From contig JALVAU010000229.1 of NCBI GenBank assembly GCA_027011025.1, positions 1 through 8,145 of the forward strand: a DNA stretch of 8,145 nucleotides, read 5' to 3'. The notes beneath the pieces are model-generated. The model was not told where the DNA came from and did not search any database. It was given only the letters and a program-made list of their open reading frames with translations. A program made the translations under genes and the position numbers. Below, in pieces: positions 1 to 8,000 of this stretch (position 1 is the first letter of the stretch; every line of letters begins with the position of its first letter). This DNA is from Campylobacteraceae bacterium. Lineage in GTDB: Bacteria > Campylobacterota > Campylobacteria > Campylobacterales > Sulfurospirillaceae.

Positions 1-752
1 AACATAGCATCATTAATCATAATTTCTATATCATTTTCACTTATATGAAGCATATCTACCAAGCAGTAAATTATCTGTCCAAAAGGGTGTGGAAATTGCC
101 CTATCTCAACTTTTACACTCTTATACACACTTCTAAGAACATTTGGATCTCCAACACTCAGCATAACATCGCTTGGTTGTATCATCAATGAATCTCTTGG
201 TAACATTAATTGGTTTGCTCTATAAATTGCTGCTATTCTCCATTTTCTTTGTATGATGCTTCCAAGATGTCTATATGCATAAGAGCTCCCTGATGGAATT
301 CTAATTTCCATAATTTCACCTTTTCCCATACCAACATTTTGGGCAATAACAGGCATATCAGGGAGATAATCTAAAAAACGAGAAGCCAATACTTCACGAG
401 AGTCGAGTAGATATATCCTTATATCATCAAATTTTAAACCCCATCTATCAAGCATAACAATCTGAATTTCTTTATTTAATTTTCTAATATTTTTATATGA
501 TGAGAGGGCATCTATTTTATTTGATACTATAATCATAACTTGGTAAAATCCATCATTTAGAACCAATGAAAGCTTATCATAACTTGTTGGGTCAAAATCG
601 TAAAATTTGAAATTTTCAGGTTTTATATCAGGTATTGAAATCTCTCTATATGCAATAACACTGTATTGATTTTCACCATCTTGTGAAGATATAACTCTTT
701 CTAAAAAATATTTCGCTAAAATACCATCAGCAAGTATAAGAATTTTTTTCAT
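1..752 (-). CDS. TrkA-like (RCK_N/RCK_C, COG3400-type) protein, 3' end cut by window edge
   Basis: I read 250 uninterrupted codons from ATG at 752-750 to the left window edge, so the C-terminus is missing. The N-terminal half (residues 1 to about 120) has the alternating strand/helix pattern of a Rossmann TrkA-N domain: it starts [19 protein letters not shown] and has an acidic segment [11 protein letters not shown] near residue 52. Around residues 143-205 a segment resembles Trk[19 protein letters not shown], then [20 protein letters not shown]. In known families these domains gate K+ channels and transporters by binding nucleotides in the cytoplasm. Here the glycine loop is not GxGxxG (the sequence is LADGILA), so NAD(H) binding is doubtful. 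No membrane segment is visible and no transporter gene is adjacent, so a potassium role is only a family-level guess. GGAG lies 5 nt before the ATG. The gene diverges from tgt. Confidence 0.8.
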   Translation of the reverse strand, partial: MKKILILADGILAKYFLERVISSQDGENQYSVIAYREISIPDIKPENFKFYDFDPTSYDKLSLVLNDGFYQVMIIVSNKIDALSSYKNIRKLNKEIQIVMLDRWGLKFDDIRIYLLDSREVLASRFLDYLPDMPVIAQNVGMGKGEIMEIRIPSGSSYAYRHLGSIIQRKWRIAAIYRANQLMLPRDSLMIQPSDVMLSVGDPNVLRSVYKSVKVEIGQFPHPFGQIIYCLVDMLHISENDIEIMINDAM

Positions 753-818
753 TTGTACTCCGCTAGACCTTTTAATAGAGGTACTCTAAAGTCTATAATT
801 AAGGATATTATACCAAAT
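753..818. promoter_or_regulatory. 66-bp divergent intergenic region with two opposed TATAAT boxes
   Basis: This is the only noncoding stretch longer than a few bases. On the plus strand a perfect TATAAT lies at 794-799, 17 bp after a poor -35 candidate (TTTAAT, 771-776). On the minus strand a perfect TATAAT lies at 812-807, preceded by TG plus one base, which makes an extended -10. That would start transcription near position 800 and give the TrkA-like gene a leader of about 48 nt. The two boxes are only 7 bp apart, so both promoters could not be occupied at once if both are real. For tgt, a start from 794-799 would leave a leader of only about a dozen bases and would lose most of the AAGGAT Shine-Dalgarno at 801-806, so that promoter is less secure. 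TATAAT-like words are frequent by chance in AT-rich DNA. Confidence 0.45.
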
Positions 819-1943
819 ATGACATTTCAAATAGATAATACAGACCAAAATGCCAGAGCATGCACCATAAAGACAGCACATAGTACTATACAAACGCCTG
901 TTTTTATGCCTGTAGGAACAGTAGGAAGCGTCAAAAGTCTTGATGCAAAAGATATGGTAGAGATTTTAAAGGCTCAAATCATACTTGGAAACACCTATCA
1001 TCTATATCTTCGACCGGGAGATAAGACTATCAAGCATTTTGGAGGACTTCATGGATTTAGTAAATTTCCAAATAGTTTTCTAACCGATAGTGGTGGATTT
1101 CAAGCATTTAGCCTAAGTTCTAACTCAAAACCAGATGAACAGGGTATAAGATTTAAGTCTCACATAGATGGGTCTATGCACTACTTTACCCCTAAAAGTG
1201 TTTTGGATATCGGTTATAATCTTAACTCCGATATAATGATGATATTAGATGATTTAGTGGCTCTTCCTGCTCAAAAAGATAGAATAGCACTCTCCATCAA
1301 AAGAACAACAGCGTGGGCAAAAGAGGCGATAGAGTATCATGTAAGCCAAAGAGAAAAAGGTATAGGAGTCAATCAAAATATCTTTGCTATTATACAAGGG
1401 GGAGTAGATAAAGAGTTTAGAAAAATATCTGCAAACGAGCTCTGTTCGTTAGAGGAGTATGACGGCTTTGCCATAGGAGGACTTAGTGTCGGTGAAGCGA
1501 GCGAACAGATGTATGAAACAGTCGAATACACAACACCATTTATGCCAAAAAATAAACCTAGATACTTGATGGGTGTTGGAACTCCTGAGGATTTAGTAGA
1601 AAATGTACAAAGAGGTGTGGATATGTTTGATTGTGTGATGCCGACAAGAAATGCAAGAAATGGCACACTTTTTACCTCCTTTGGAAGAGTAAATATAAAA
1701 TCAGCAAAATATGTATTAGACAGTGAACCCATAGATAGTGAGTGTGAATGCTATACATGTAAAAACTACAGTAGAGGCTATATAAACCATCTCTTTAGAG
1801 CTAGAGAATTGACATATTTTCGTTTGGCATCTTTACATAATTTGCACTACTATTTAACTCTCATGAGAGAGATGAGAGAAGCAATAATCCAAAATAGATT
1901 TCAAGAATTTAAGATAAAATTCTATGCTAAAAGAGGTAGATGA
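819..1943 (+). CDS. tgt: Queuine/preQ1 tRNA-guanine transglycosylase
   Basis: Tgt swaps guanine-34 in the anticodon of Asp, Asn, His and Tyr tRNAs for preQ1 (or queuine) in the cytoplasm, the committing tRNA step of queuosine formation. The protein is 374 aa, normal for the family. Visible hallmarks are SGGFQ (91-95) with the preceding D90 as general acid/base, D144 in ILDDL for base recognition, GGLSVGE (220-226), the nucleophile D271 in [13 protein letters not shown], and a zinc site C309-x-C311-xx-C314 plus H340. I place the start at ATG 819, not at the in-frame TTG at 753, for two reasons: the family begins at about MTFQIDN, and AAGGAT at 801-806 sits upstream (12-nt spacing, rather long). 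The extra 22 residues from TTG look like translated spacer. The position equivalent to Z. mobilis Cys158 is Leu146. The stop overlaps the next gene, so the two are probably cotranscribed. Confidence 0.97.
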   Translation: MTFQIDNTDQNARACTIKTAHSTIQTPVFMPVGTVGSVKSLDAKDMVEILKAQIILGNTYHLYLRPGDKTIKHFGGLHGFSKFPNSFLTDSGGFQAFSLSSNSKPDEQGIRFKSHIDGSMHYFTPKSVLDIGYNLNSDIMMILDDLVALPAQKDRIALSIKRTTAWAKEAIEYHVSQREKGIGVNQNIFAIIQGGVDKEFRKISANELCSLEEYDGFAIGGLSVGEASEQMYETVEYTTPFMPKNKPRYLMGVGTPEDLVENVQRGVDMFDCVMPTRNARNGTLFTSFGRVNIKSAKYVLDSEPIDSECECYTCKNYSRGYINHLFRARELTYFRLASLHNLHYYLTLMREMREAIIQNRFQEFKIKFYAKRGR

Positions 1944-3223
1944 TGAATTGTGACTGGTGTAAAATTGCATTTCCTATCGTGCTGATTGTATCCATAGTAA
2001 CCCTATTTTCTTATCAATATATCAGTCCTGCACCTCCAAAAACACTAAAGATAGCAACAGGAAAAGCAGATGGGTCTTATTATCATTTTGCTACTAAATA
2101 TCATCAGCTTCTAAAAAAAGATAAATTTGATCTCCAAATTATTCCAACAGCTGGGTCGGTTGAAGCTTTGTCTATGCTCCAAAAGGGTGAAGTAGATGTA
2201 TCTTTTGTACAGGGTGGAGTTGCAACAAAAAAGAGTACAAGAGATTTAGTCTCTCTTTGTAGTATCTATTTTGAGCCTCTTTGGATATTTTACAAAAAAA
2301 GTGATAATTTTAAATATCTCTATCAGCTAAAAGGTAAAAAACTCTACATTGGCGAGATTGGTAGTGGCACAAGAGCTTTGGCACTTGTTTTGTTGAAGGA
2401 AAATAGTATCGATGCAAAAAATACAACATTTGTTGATTTGGGAAAAACAGATCCCCAAAGTGCACTTACAAATGGAAAAGTAGATGCAATTTTTAGTGTG
2501 ATATCAGCCTCATCAGATAAAATAAAAAAACTCCTAGAAGATAAGAATTTAGAATTATTCAATTTTAAAAGAGCTATGGCGTATAGCAAAAGATTTTCTT
2601 ATCTTAGCGCCCTTAATTTAGGAGAGGGTGTGATTGATATTGAAAAAAATATTCCAAATCACAATATAACACTTTTAGGAACCACAGCAACCTTGGTAGC
2701 AAATAAAAGTATAAATCCTGATTTAATAAGACTCTTGCTAAAAAGTGTTAAAAAAGTTCATTCAAATGCAACTATATTTTCCAAAGAAGGAGAGTTTCCT
2801 TCGTACAAATACACACAAATTCCTATGAGTGAAGATGCTAAAAATTACCTCATCAAAGGGGATAGTTTTTTAGAAAAGATTTTTCCTTTTTGGATTGCAA
2901 GCATGATAGATAGATTGGCTATAATGATCATACCTCTTTTAACCCTGCTTTTTCCTCTGCTTAAAGGGGCTTTTCCTCTATATAGGTGGCGTGTTAGGTC
3001 TAAGATTTACAAATGGTACAGAGTTTTATATGAGATAGATTCAAACCTCGAAATACTTAAAAAAGATGAATTAAAAACAACAAAAGACAATCTGTTAAAA
3101 TTGCTAAAAGAGATACAAAAAGAGACTAAAATACCACTTTCATATATGGGTGAGTACTACAATCTAAAAGTGCATATAAATATGATTTTAAATAAGATTG
3201 ATAAAAAAATATCTCAAGCTTGA
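1940..3223 (+). CDS. TAXI-family TRAP transporter solute-binding protein, membrane-anchored at both ends
   Basis: The 427-aa protein matches the TAXI (NMT1_3/TIGR02122-like) pattern. A signal-anchor helix occupies about residues 9-27. The binding domain then opens [16 protein letters not shown] (36-51) and contains [23 protein letters not shown] (71-93), [14 protein letters not shown] (139-152) and GKVDAIFSV (179-187). After it comes [19 protein letters not shown] (316-334) with a second hydrophobic helix at about 326-345, the basic motif [13 protein letters not shown] (348-360), and a charged helical tail. Such a C-terminal extension is known in a subset of TAXI proteins. The protein would sit on the periplasmic face and capture a small, probably anionic, ligand; the ligand cannot be read from sequence. 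No TRAP permease gene is adjacent. The start is ATGATG overlapping the tgt stop. GAGG at 1933-1936 is 3 nt from ATG 1940 but 6 nt from ATG 1943, so the second ATG may be the real one. A CxxC lies in the first 7 residues. Confidence 0.85.
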   Translation: MMNCDWCKIAFPIVLIVSIVTLFSYQYISPAPPKTLKIATGKADGSYYHFATKYHQLLKKDKFDLQIIPTAGSVEALSMLQKGEVDVSFVQGGVATKKSTRDLVSLCSIYFEPLWIFYKKSDNFKYLYQLKGKKLYIGEIGSGTRALALVLLKENSIDAKNTTFVDLGKTDPQSALTNGKVDAIFSVISASSDKIKKLLEDKNLELFNFKRAMAYSKRFSYLSALNLGEGVIDIEKNIPNHNITLLGTTATLVANKSINPDLIRLLLKSVKKVHSNATIFSKEGEFPSYKYTQIPMSEDAKNYLIKGDSFLEKIFPFWIASMIDRLAIMIIPLLTLLFPLLKGAFPLYRWRVRSKIYKWYRVLYEIDSNLEILKKDELKTTKDNLLKLLKEIQKETKIPLSYMGEYYNLKVHINMILNKIDKKISQA

Positions 3224-3224
3224 G
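3201..3224 (-). terminator. Possible weak intrinsic terminator for the minus-strand operon
   Basis: A perfect 12-bp palindrome, ctcaagcttgag, lies at 3213-3224 over the TAXI stop codon. Read on the minus strand it follows the radical SAM stop at 3228-3230 and is followed by ATATTTTTTTAT, a U-tract in the RNA. That is the order expected of an intrinsic terminator, but a real hairpin would have only about 4 paired bases around a 4-base loop. In the plus direction the palindrome is followed only by a mixed gtttatat. It is the only terminator-like signal at this convergent junction. Confidence 0.25.
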
Positions 3225-3227
3225 TGT

Positions 3228-4742
3228 TTATATATTTGCATGTTTTATCTGTCTTTTGTTGAAAGATGGAGATTTTTTTGATTTTGATTTTTGATTTATC
3301 TCTTCATATCTGAGAAATTTCGGGAGTTTTCTTGTTTTTATTACCAATAGATCCTCTTTCATCATCTCTTTTAACTCATCTTTATCCAAAAGTTCTCTCT
3401 CCAAGATATAATCAAACAGCAGTTTTGAGAGTCTATCTAGCGAAATTTGCCAAGTAGATTGGGTTTTAGTATATATCCACTCACTAAAAGCAAAGAAACT
3501 ATCATACACCCTGCCCTCAACAAAGAGCAAAGCAACACTCTTCTTAAAATTTCCACTGTTGTAAACCAAATCCCAAAATCTAGCAAATCTCTTCATCTTT
3601 TGCATTTGTAAATATGGTATAAGATTGTTTTGTAGTATATCATAAGGCGGTGTATCACTGTATTTCATACCATATATCTCATCGTGTCTATCTATGGTTG
3701 TGCCTGAGAGTTTTTTTAAAATTCCAATCTGAATTTCACACTTTGTCATAGAGTAGAGTCTATCTAAATTTTTACCAAAACTCTCCAAACTCTCGCCCGG
3801 TAAGCCAACTATAAGATCTACATGTAGATGTGCTTTTGTTTCATTGTCTAAGAAGTTGAGATTTCTTTGGATTTTATCTATATCTAGTTTTCTATATATA
3901 TTTTTTGAGATTTCTGGATTTAGAGTTTGGATACCTACTTCTAACTGTAAAGATGCGGGAGGGAACTCTTTGATCCTCTCTTTTAGAGAGTTTGGAAAAT
4001 TATCCGGCACTACTTCAAAATGTATAAAATACGGTGGCTCTTTTGAGAGAAAAAAATCCATAAATCTATTTGCTCTATCTATGCCTTGGTTAAAAGTCCT
4101 ATCTATAAACTTGAAACTTCTAACACCCCTATCCCACAAAATCTGAAGCTCTTTTAAAAACCTATCTATATCTATATTTCTAACTTTTTTATCCAAAGAT
4201 GAGAGACAAAACTCACAAGAGTATGGGCAGCCTCTACTTGCCTCTACATATATATATCTGTTCGATACATCTTCATCACTGTAAAAGGCATAAGGAAGTT
4301 CGATTTGATTTATGTCTATCATAGGGGCTTTTATGGTTTTTGTCTGTGGTAAATCTCCTGCATATATCATTTTGCACAATTCATAAAAAGCGATATCGCC
4401 TTCTCCTAAAATAAAATAATCACTACCACTAAAATCAACCCTATGAGGAAAATAACTAGCCTCTGGACCACCTGTTATCACTATGGTTTGTGGAGCTACT
4501 TTTTTCAGTATTTTGATAAATTCACCGACCTCTATGGCATTCCATATATAAGCACCAATGCCGACTATCTTGGGATTTTGAGCCAATACCAACTCTACCG
4601 CATCTTCGACACTACTGTTTATCGTAAATTCTATGATTTTTGCTCTATTTTGGAGCTCTTTTAAGTTTGCATATATATATCTGAGGCCTATTGAGGTATG
4701 AGTATATCTGGCATTAAAAGTACATAAGATAATCTCTTTCAA
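3228..4742 (-). CDS. B12-binding-domain radical SAM protein with DUF4080-type C-terminus
   Basis: The 504-aa protein has three parts. An N-terminal cobalamin-binding-like domain (about 1-135) opens KEIILCTFNARYTHTSIGLR and has GIGAYIWN (61-68) and GGPEASYFP (91-99). The radical SAM core (about 160-350) carries the 4Fe-4S cysteines C172-PYS-C176-EF-C179, then FKFIDRTFN (210-218), LQLEVGIQT (265-273) and VGLPGES (312-318). The C-terminal part (about 365-480) resembles DUF4080, ending in a lysine/serine-rich tail. The family uses S-adenosylmethionine and probably cobalamin, but its substrate is unknown to me. The start is TTG at 4742-4740, sharing TTGA with the stop of the upstream PII-like gene. 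AAAGG at 4757-4753 lies 10 nt before it, separated by CT and an A8 run. The conserved N-terminus begins right there and the next Met is near residue 125, so TTG is well supported. Expression is probably coupled to the PII-like gene. Confidence 0.88.
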   Translation of the reverse strand: MKEIILCTFNARYTHTSIGLRYIYANLKELQNRAKIIEFTINSSVEDAVELVLAQNPKIVGIGAYIWNAIEVGEFIKILKKVAPQTIVITGGPEASYFPHRVDFSGSDYFILGEGDIAFYELCKMIYAGDLPQTKTIKAPMIDINQIELPYAFYSDEDVSNRYIYVEASRGCPYSCEFCLSSLDKKVRNIDIDRFLKELQILWDRGVRSFKFIDRTFNQGIDRANRFMDFFLSKEPPYFIHFEVVPDNFPNSLKERIKEFPPASLQLEVGIQTLNPEISKNIYRKLDIDKIQRNLNFLDNETKAHLHVDLIVGLPGESLESFGKNLDRLYSMTKCEIQIGILKKLSGTTIDRHDEIYGMKYSDTPPYDILQNNLIPYLQMQKMKRFARFWDLVYNSGNFKKSVALLFVEGRVYDSFFAFSEWIYTKTQSTWQISLDRLSKLLFDYILERELLDKDELKEMMKEDLLVIKTRKLPKFLRYEEINQKSKSKKSPSFNKRQIKHANI

Positions 4743-5050
4743 TTTTTTTTAGCCTTTGCTCTGATAGTATCAGTTAAAAATATAGCGCCAGAGTGTTTTT
4801 GCAAAAACGGCTCCAACCCCAAAGCGATATCTTCAGCTTTTTGCGGTTCGACAACACTCATGAGCATCACAAGCGCATCTTCTTCATTAAAAAGAAGATG
4901 TCCTTCGTGAAAACCATGACTCCCCATGCCCTCAAGATTGTGAAATATAGTGTATCCTTGTATATCTATCTTGTCTAGCAGTCTCTTTAGCATCTCAAGA
5001 TTTGAGCCCTCTGTTATAATTTCTACCTTTTTCATCTTTTGCATTATCAT
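4739..5050 (-). CDS. PII-like small regulatory protein coupled to dabA
   Basis: A 103-aa protein with the beta-alpha-beta pattern of PII trimers: KKVEIITEGSNLEMLKRLLD (7-26), then IQGYTIFHNLEGMGSHGFHEG (30-50), a second strand ALVMLMSVVEP (59-69), a helix with AEDIALGLEPFLQ (72-84) and HSGAIFLTDTIR (86-97). The last matches the place of the PII B-loop and final strand, though TGxxGDGKIF is not conserved. The T-loop region is short, His/Gly-rich and has no tyrosine for uridylylation, so this is not a canonical GlnB/GlnK. Known relatives include the carboxysome-associated CPII of Thiomonas, which binds adenine nucleotides and bicarbonate and occurs near carbon transporters. By inference this protein senses carbon or energy state and modulates DabAB. 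The start ATG 5050 is fixed by AAAGGAG 7 nt upstream, and its ATGA overlaps the dabA stop. No cysteine is present. Confidence 0.8.
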   Translation of the reverse strand: MIMQKMKKVEIITEGSNLEMLKRLLDKIDIQGYTIFHNLEGMGSHGFHEGHLLFNEEDALVMLMSVVEPQKAEDIALGLEPFLQKHSGAIFLTDTIRAKAKKN

Positions 5051-8000
5051 TTTATCACTCCTTTAAACTCTATCTTTTTCCAACTTTTAGAATTTCCATG
5101 GTAGTAGAAAAATGCCTCTTCTTCTCTATCTATAAAAACCATCTTTATCCACTCATTGTAAACTAATTCTGAAACTTTTTTTATCTTGTCAATAGTTATT
5201 CTATATTTATGAAAAGGGGCATCAATAAAAGTCAACAACCTTATAGGTTCATGATAAATTTCACCCTTCTTATAGACACTTTGGGCTGCTAGCCCTGTTC
5301 TTAGATCACTAATATTTCCACTAATGACGCCAAATCTACCAACCACATTATGATAGACTTTACTTTCACTTCCAAAAGCTTCATTGTCTAATGCTGAAAA
5401 AAAATGTTCCATATTTATCCACTCTCCTATAACTAAAGGTGCAGAGAGTATAATCTCAAGGTAGTAACCAATTTTGTCTTGAGTATAATCATAAGAGTGT
5501 AAAAATACTCTATTGTCAAATCTAATTCCTCTTGTAACATCTCTTGGTGCTATGATAAAAGAGTGATTTGTAGCAAGTCCCCACTCTGGTCTTGTTTGTG
5601 ACCAGTCTTGTGAATTTCTCTCTATAAATTTTAAAGCTTTTTTATCATTTAATTCTTTAGCAAAAGGCAGAGTTTTTGCTCTTTGAAGGGCAGATTTTTT
5701 AGTAGCACTATTTAGTCTGTTTTGTATATCATCTATCTCTATTTTTCTATCTTTTGGAATATTTTGAGTATCAAGCACAACTCTATCTGTGACAGTATTA
5801 TGTAGGGCACTTAAAAAAATTGTACTTTTGGGTATCTTTATATCTGGTTTTAAACTATCTCTTATCTCTTTTTTGTTGAGTATATATGCAAGAACTTTTG
5901 CATTTGTATCGCTACTTTTTCCACCGCATGCCCCACAATCTAGTGCAGATTCATAAGGGTTGTTTTCCGATTTGCTCTCGTGACCACAGAAGATAACCAC
6001 AGAAGAAAATTTTTCACTTAAACCTGTTAATTTTAGAGCATTTTTAGCATAAAAAAGCTGTTCGTTAAAAGTAAAACCAACTTTTGAAAGTTTTTCTATA
6101 TGTTGCATTTTGTGGAAATATGATACTTGATACTCTTTTTGGAGCAACTCTAAAAGTTTTACCTCCTCATGGTGCATTAGATTTAAGGATAGAGCTAATT
6201 TTGTGATGGGTTCAATCTTTCCTTTTTTTAGTTTAAGCAAATCTTCGTGTGAAGTGGCTATCTCCAAAAACTCCTCTAATTCATCATCAAAAGAAGAGAC
6301 ATCTAGTGCAAAATTGTCTTTTATCGCAAGCTTAATCGTCTCTTTTTGTAGAGCCTTTATCCTGTTTAAAATATCTTTTTTGGAATATTTGTCTATTAGA
6401 AGTTTTCCTCTATACTTTTCATCCAAAATTTTAGCTCTTAGTGGCATATATAGATTTGGTATGATTGTTTTACCAAAAAAATCAAAACCAAATAGTAGTC
6501 CTATAGTCTCTACCATTATGTATGCCGACATTGTATTGTATTTTAGGTCATGATATATATGTTTTAGTGCTTTTTTTAACTTGGTACCACAAGAAGTTTG
6601 TGTATCTTCAAATTTATATACTATATTTTTAGGTTTAACAACAGCAGGACATAAGTTGGATTCATATTTTTTTGAAATATCTATTAATTTTAAAGGGATA
6701 CCAAAAAAACCTCCTATACCGTAAGTATCAAAGTTTCCACTCTCCTCTATACATCTTCTAATGCTCTCACTTCTGACATCTATGCAAAAAAATAGTTGTG
6801 CAGAAGGGCTATCTTGGGACTCTTTATCTATATTTAAGACTATCTTTCTCATCAAATCATCTAAATAACTCTCTTCCATGGCTTTGAGCCAAATAAATCC
6901 CTCATAATCTTCAAACTCTCTTAAATTTTCCAAGAGCAGACTATAATCATCAAAATCTTCATCAAGATTTTTTAAAATTCCATGTAAAAAAATAGCATTT
7001 TGTTCTTTTTGTTCTTCGTTGAATGCTATCATATACTTATCATATATCTCGGTTAGTGAGTTCTTGTACAGAGCATCTTCATATCTTTGTATAAAACTAG
7101 GTAGTATTTTTTCACTGTTATATTCTAATCTTAAAAAACTCTCTTTTTGAGCAAGTACAGATTTAAGTCTTTGAAAATCTGGAAAGAAACCTATCTTGTT
7201 TTTCATCTTGCGTAGATACATGTAGAGAAAGTAGAGTCTTATTGCCAAAAACTCCTCTAAATATGCTGGATATTTTTTTTGATACAAATAGTCTTGATTT
7301 GTGCTTCTCCACCTTAAAAATCCTGTCCAACCATGTAGTTTTCCAAATTGAAGAACAAAAAATTCTTCCCACTCATCTTTGGGAATTTGCAATTCATTTA
7401 ATACCCAAAATATGACATCTTCCGGCTTATCGCTTTGTATTAGAATTCTGCATATTTGAAGAGATTTATCAAAAAAAAGCCTATCTTTTCTAATGAGTCT
7501 TTTCCAAGAGTAAAACATCCCTTTTTCTTTATCTGCCGGTAGCCAACTTGCCTGCCCCTCATCTAAGTGCCTCATGGCCATTTTATTTAATTTACTGTTT
7601 ATCTCTTGACAAAGTGTGGTTCCATATAGTCCGTCAATAGCATCGCAGAAACCAAAATTGATTCCTAGTTTTTGTGGACGGCGAGAAGTGCAAGTAGAGC
7701 TTAGCCTCTCTTTGATTTGCTTTATTTTTTGTTTGTCCATCTTGTTTGTTGTCTTGGGATTGGTAAATATATGAAAAAAAAGTTTTGCATACTCTTCACC
7801 CAAATCTTTTTTGTGACAATAATCCCTAATTTCTGTTTTAAGTTTTGCAGTATCAATCTTGCCTTCTTTATAAAATTTTTGGTACTCTTGTCTTGACAGA
7901 AACTTTCTATTGTGAAAATATGTCGTTGCTTTGCAGATTGCTTCTTCAAAGTGCATATTTTCAAAACCATGCAGAGGGTTGTGGTGAATAAAAGAGGTCA

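Noticed and set aside
753..818. N-terminal extension of Tgt from TTG 753 (22 extra residues)
   Set aside because: It fills the whole divergent spacer up to the neighbouring gene's start, is not part of the Tgt family, and ATG 819 has a plausible upstream AAGGAT.
1373..1732. Minus-strand open frame of 119 codons inside tgt
   Set aside because: It lies wholly antisense to a well conserved gene, its protein has no recognisable motif, and it is explained by codon bias.
4159..4181. Repeated tctata/ctatct units resembling a short tandem repeat
   Set aside because: They encode the ordinary stretch NIDIDRF on the minus strand with AT-rich codons, and similar words recur wherever Ile/Asp/Arg codons cluster.
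4443..4664. Plus-strand open frame of 73 codons antisense to the radical SAM gene
   Set aside because: It overlaps the conserved B12-binding domain on the other strand and has no family resemblance.
4739..5050. Canonical GlnB/GlnK nitrogen PII protein
   Set aside because: There is no T-loop tyrosine, no full TGxxGDGKIF B-loop and no glnA or amtB neighbour. The dabA context points to a carbon-linked PII-like protein.
6203..6553. Plus-strand open frame of 116 codons inside dabA
   Set aside because: It is antisense to dabA, Ser/Ile/Phe-rich as expected from reading Lys/Glu/Asp codons backwards, and has no domain.
7722..7970. Second minus-strand frame of 82 codons inside the dabA 5' part
   Set aside because: It is an out-of-frame shadow on the same strand. 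The dabA frame is continuous with conserved motifs on both sides, so there is no sign of a frameshift.
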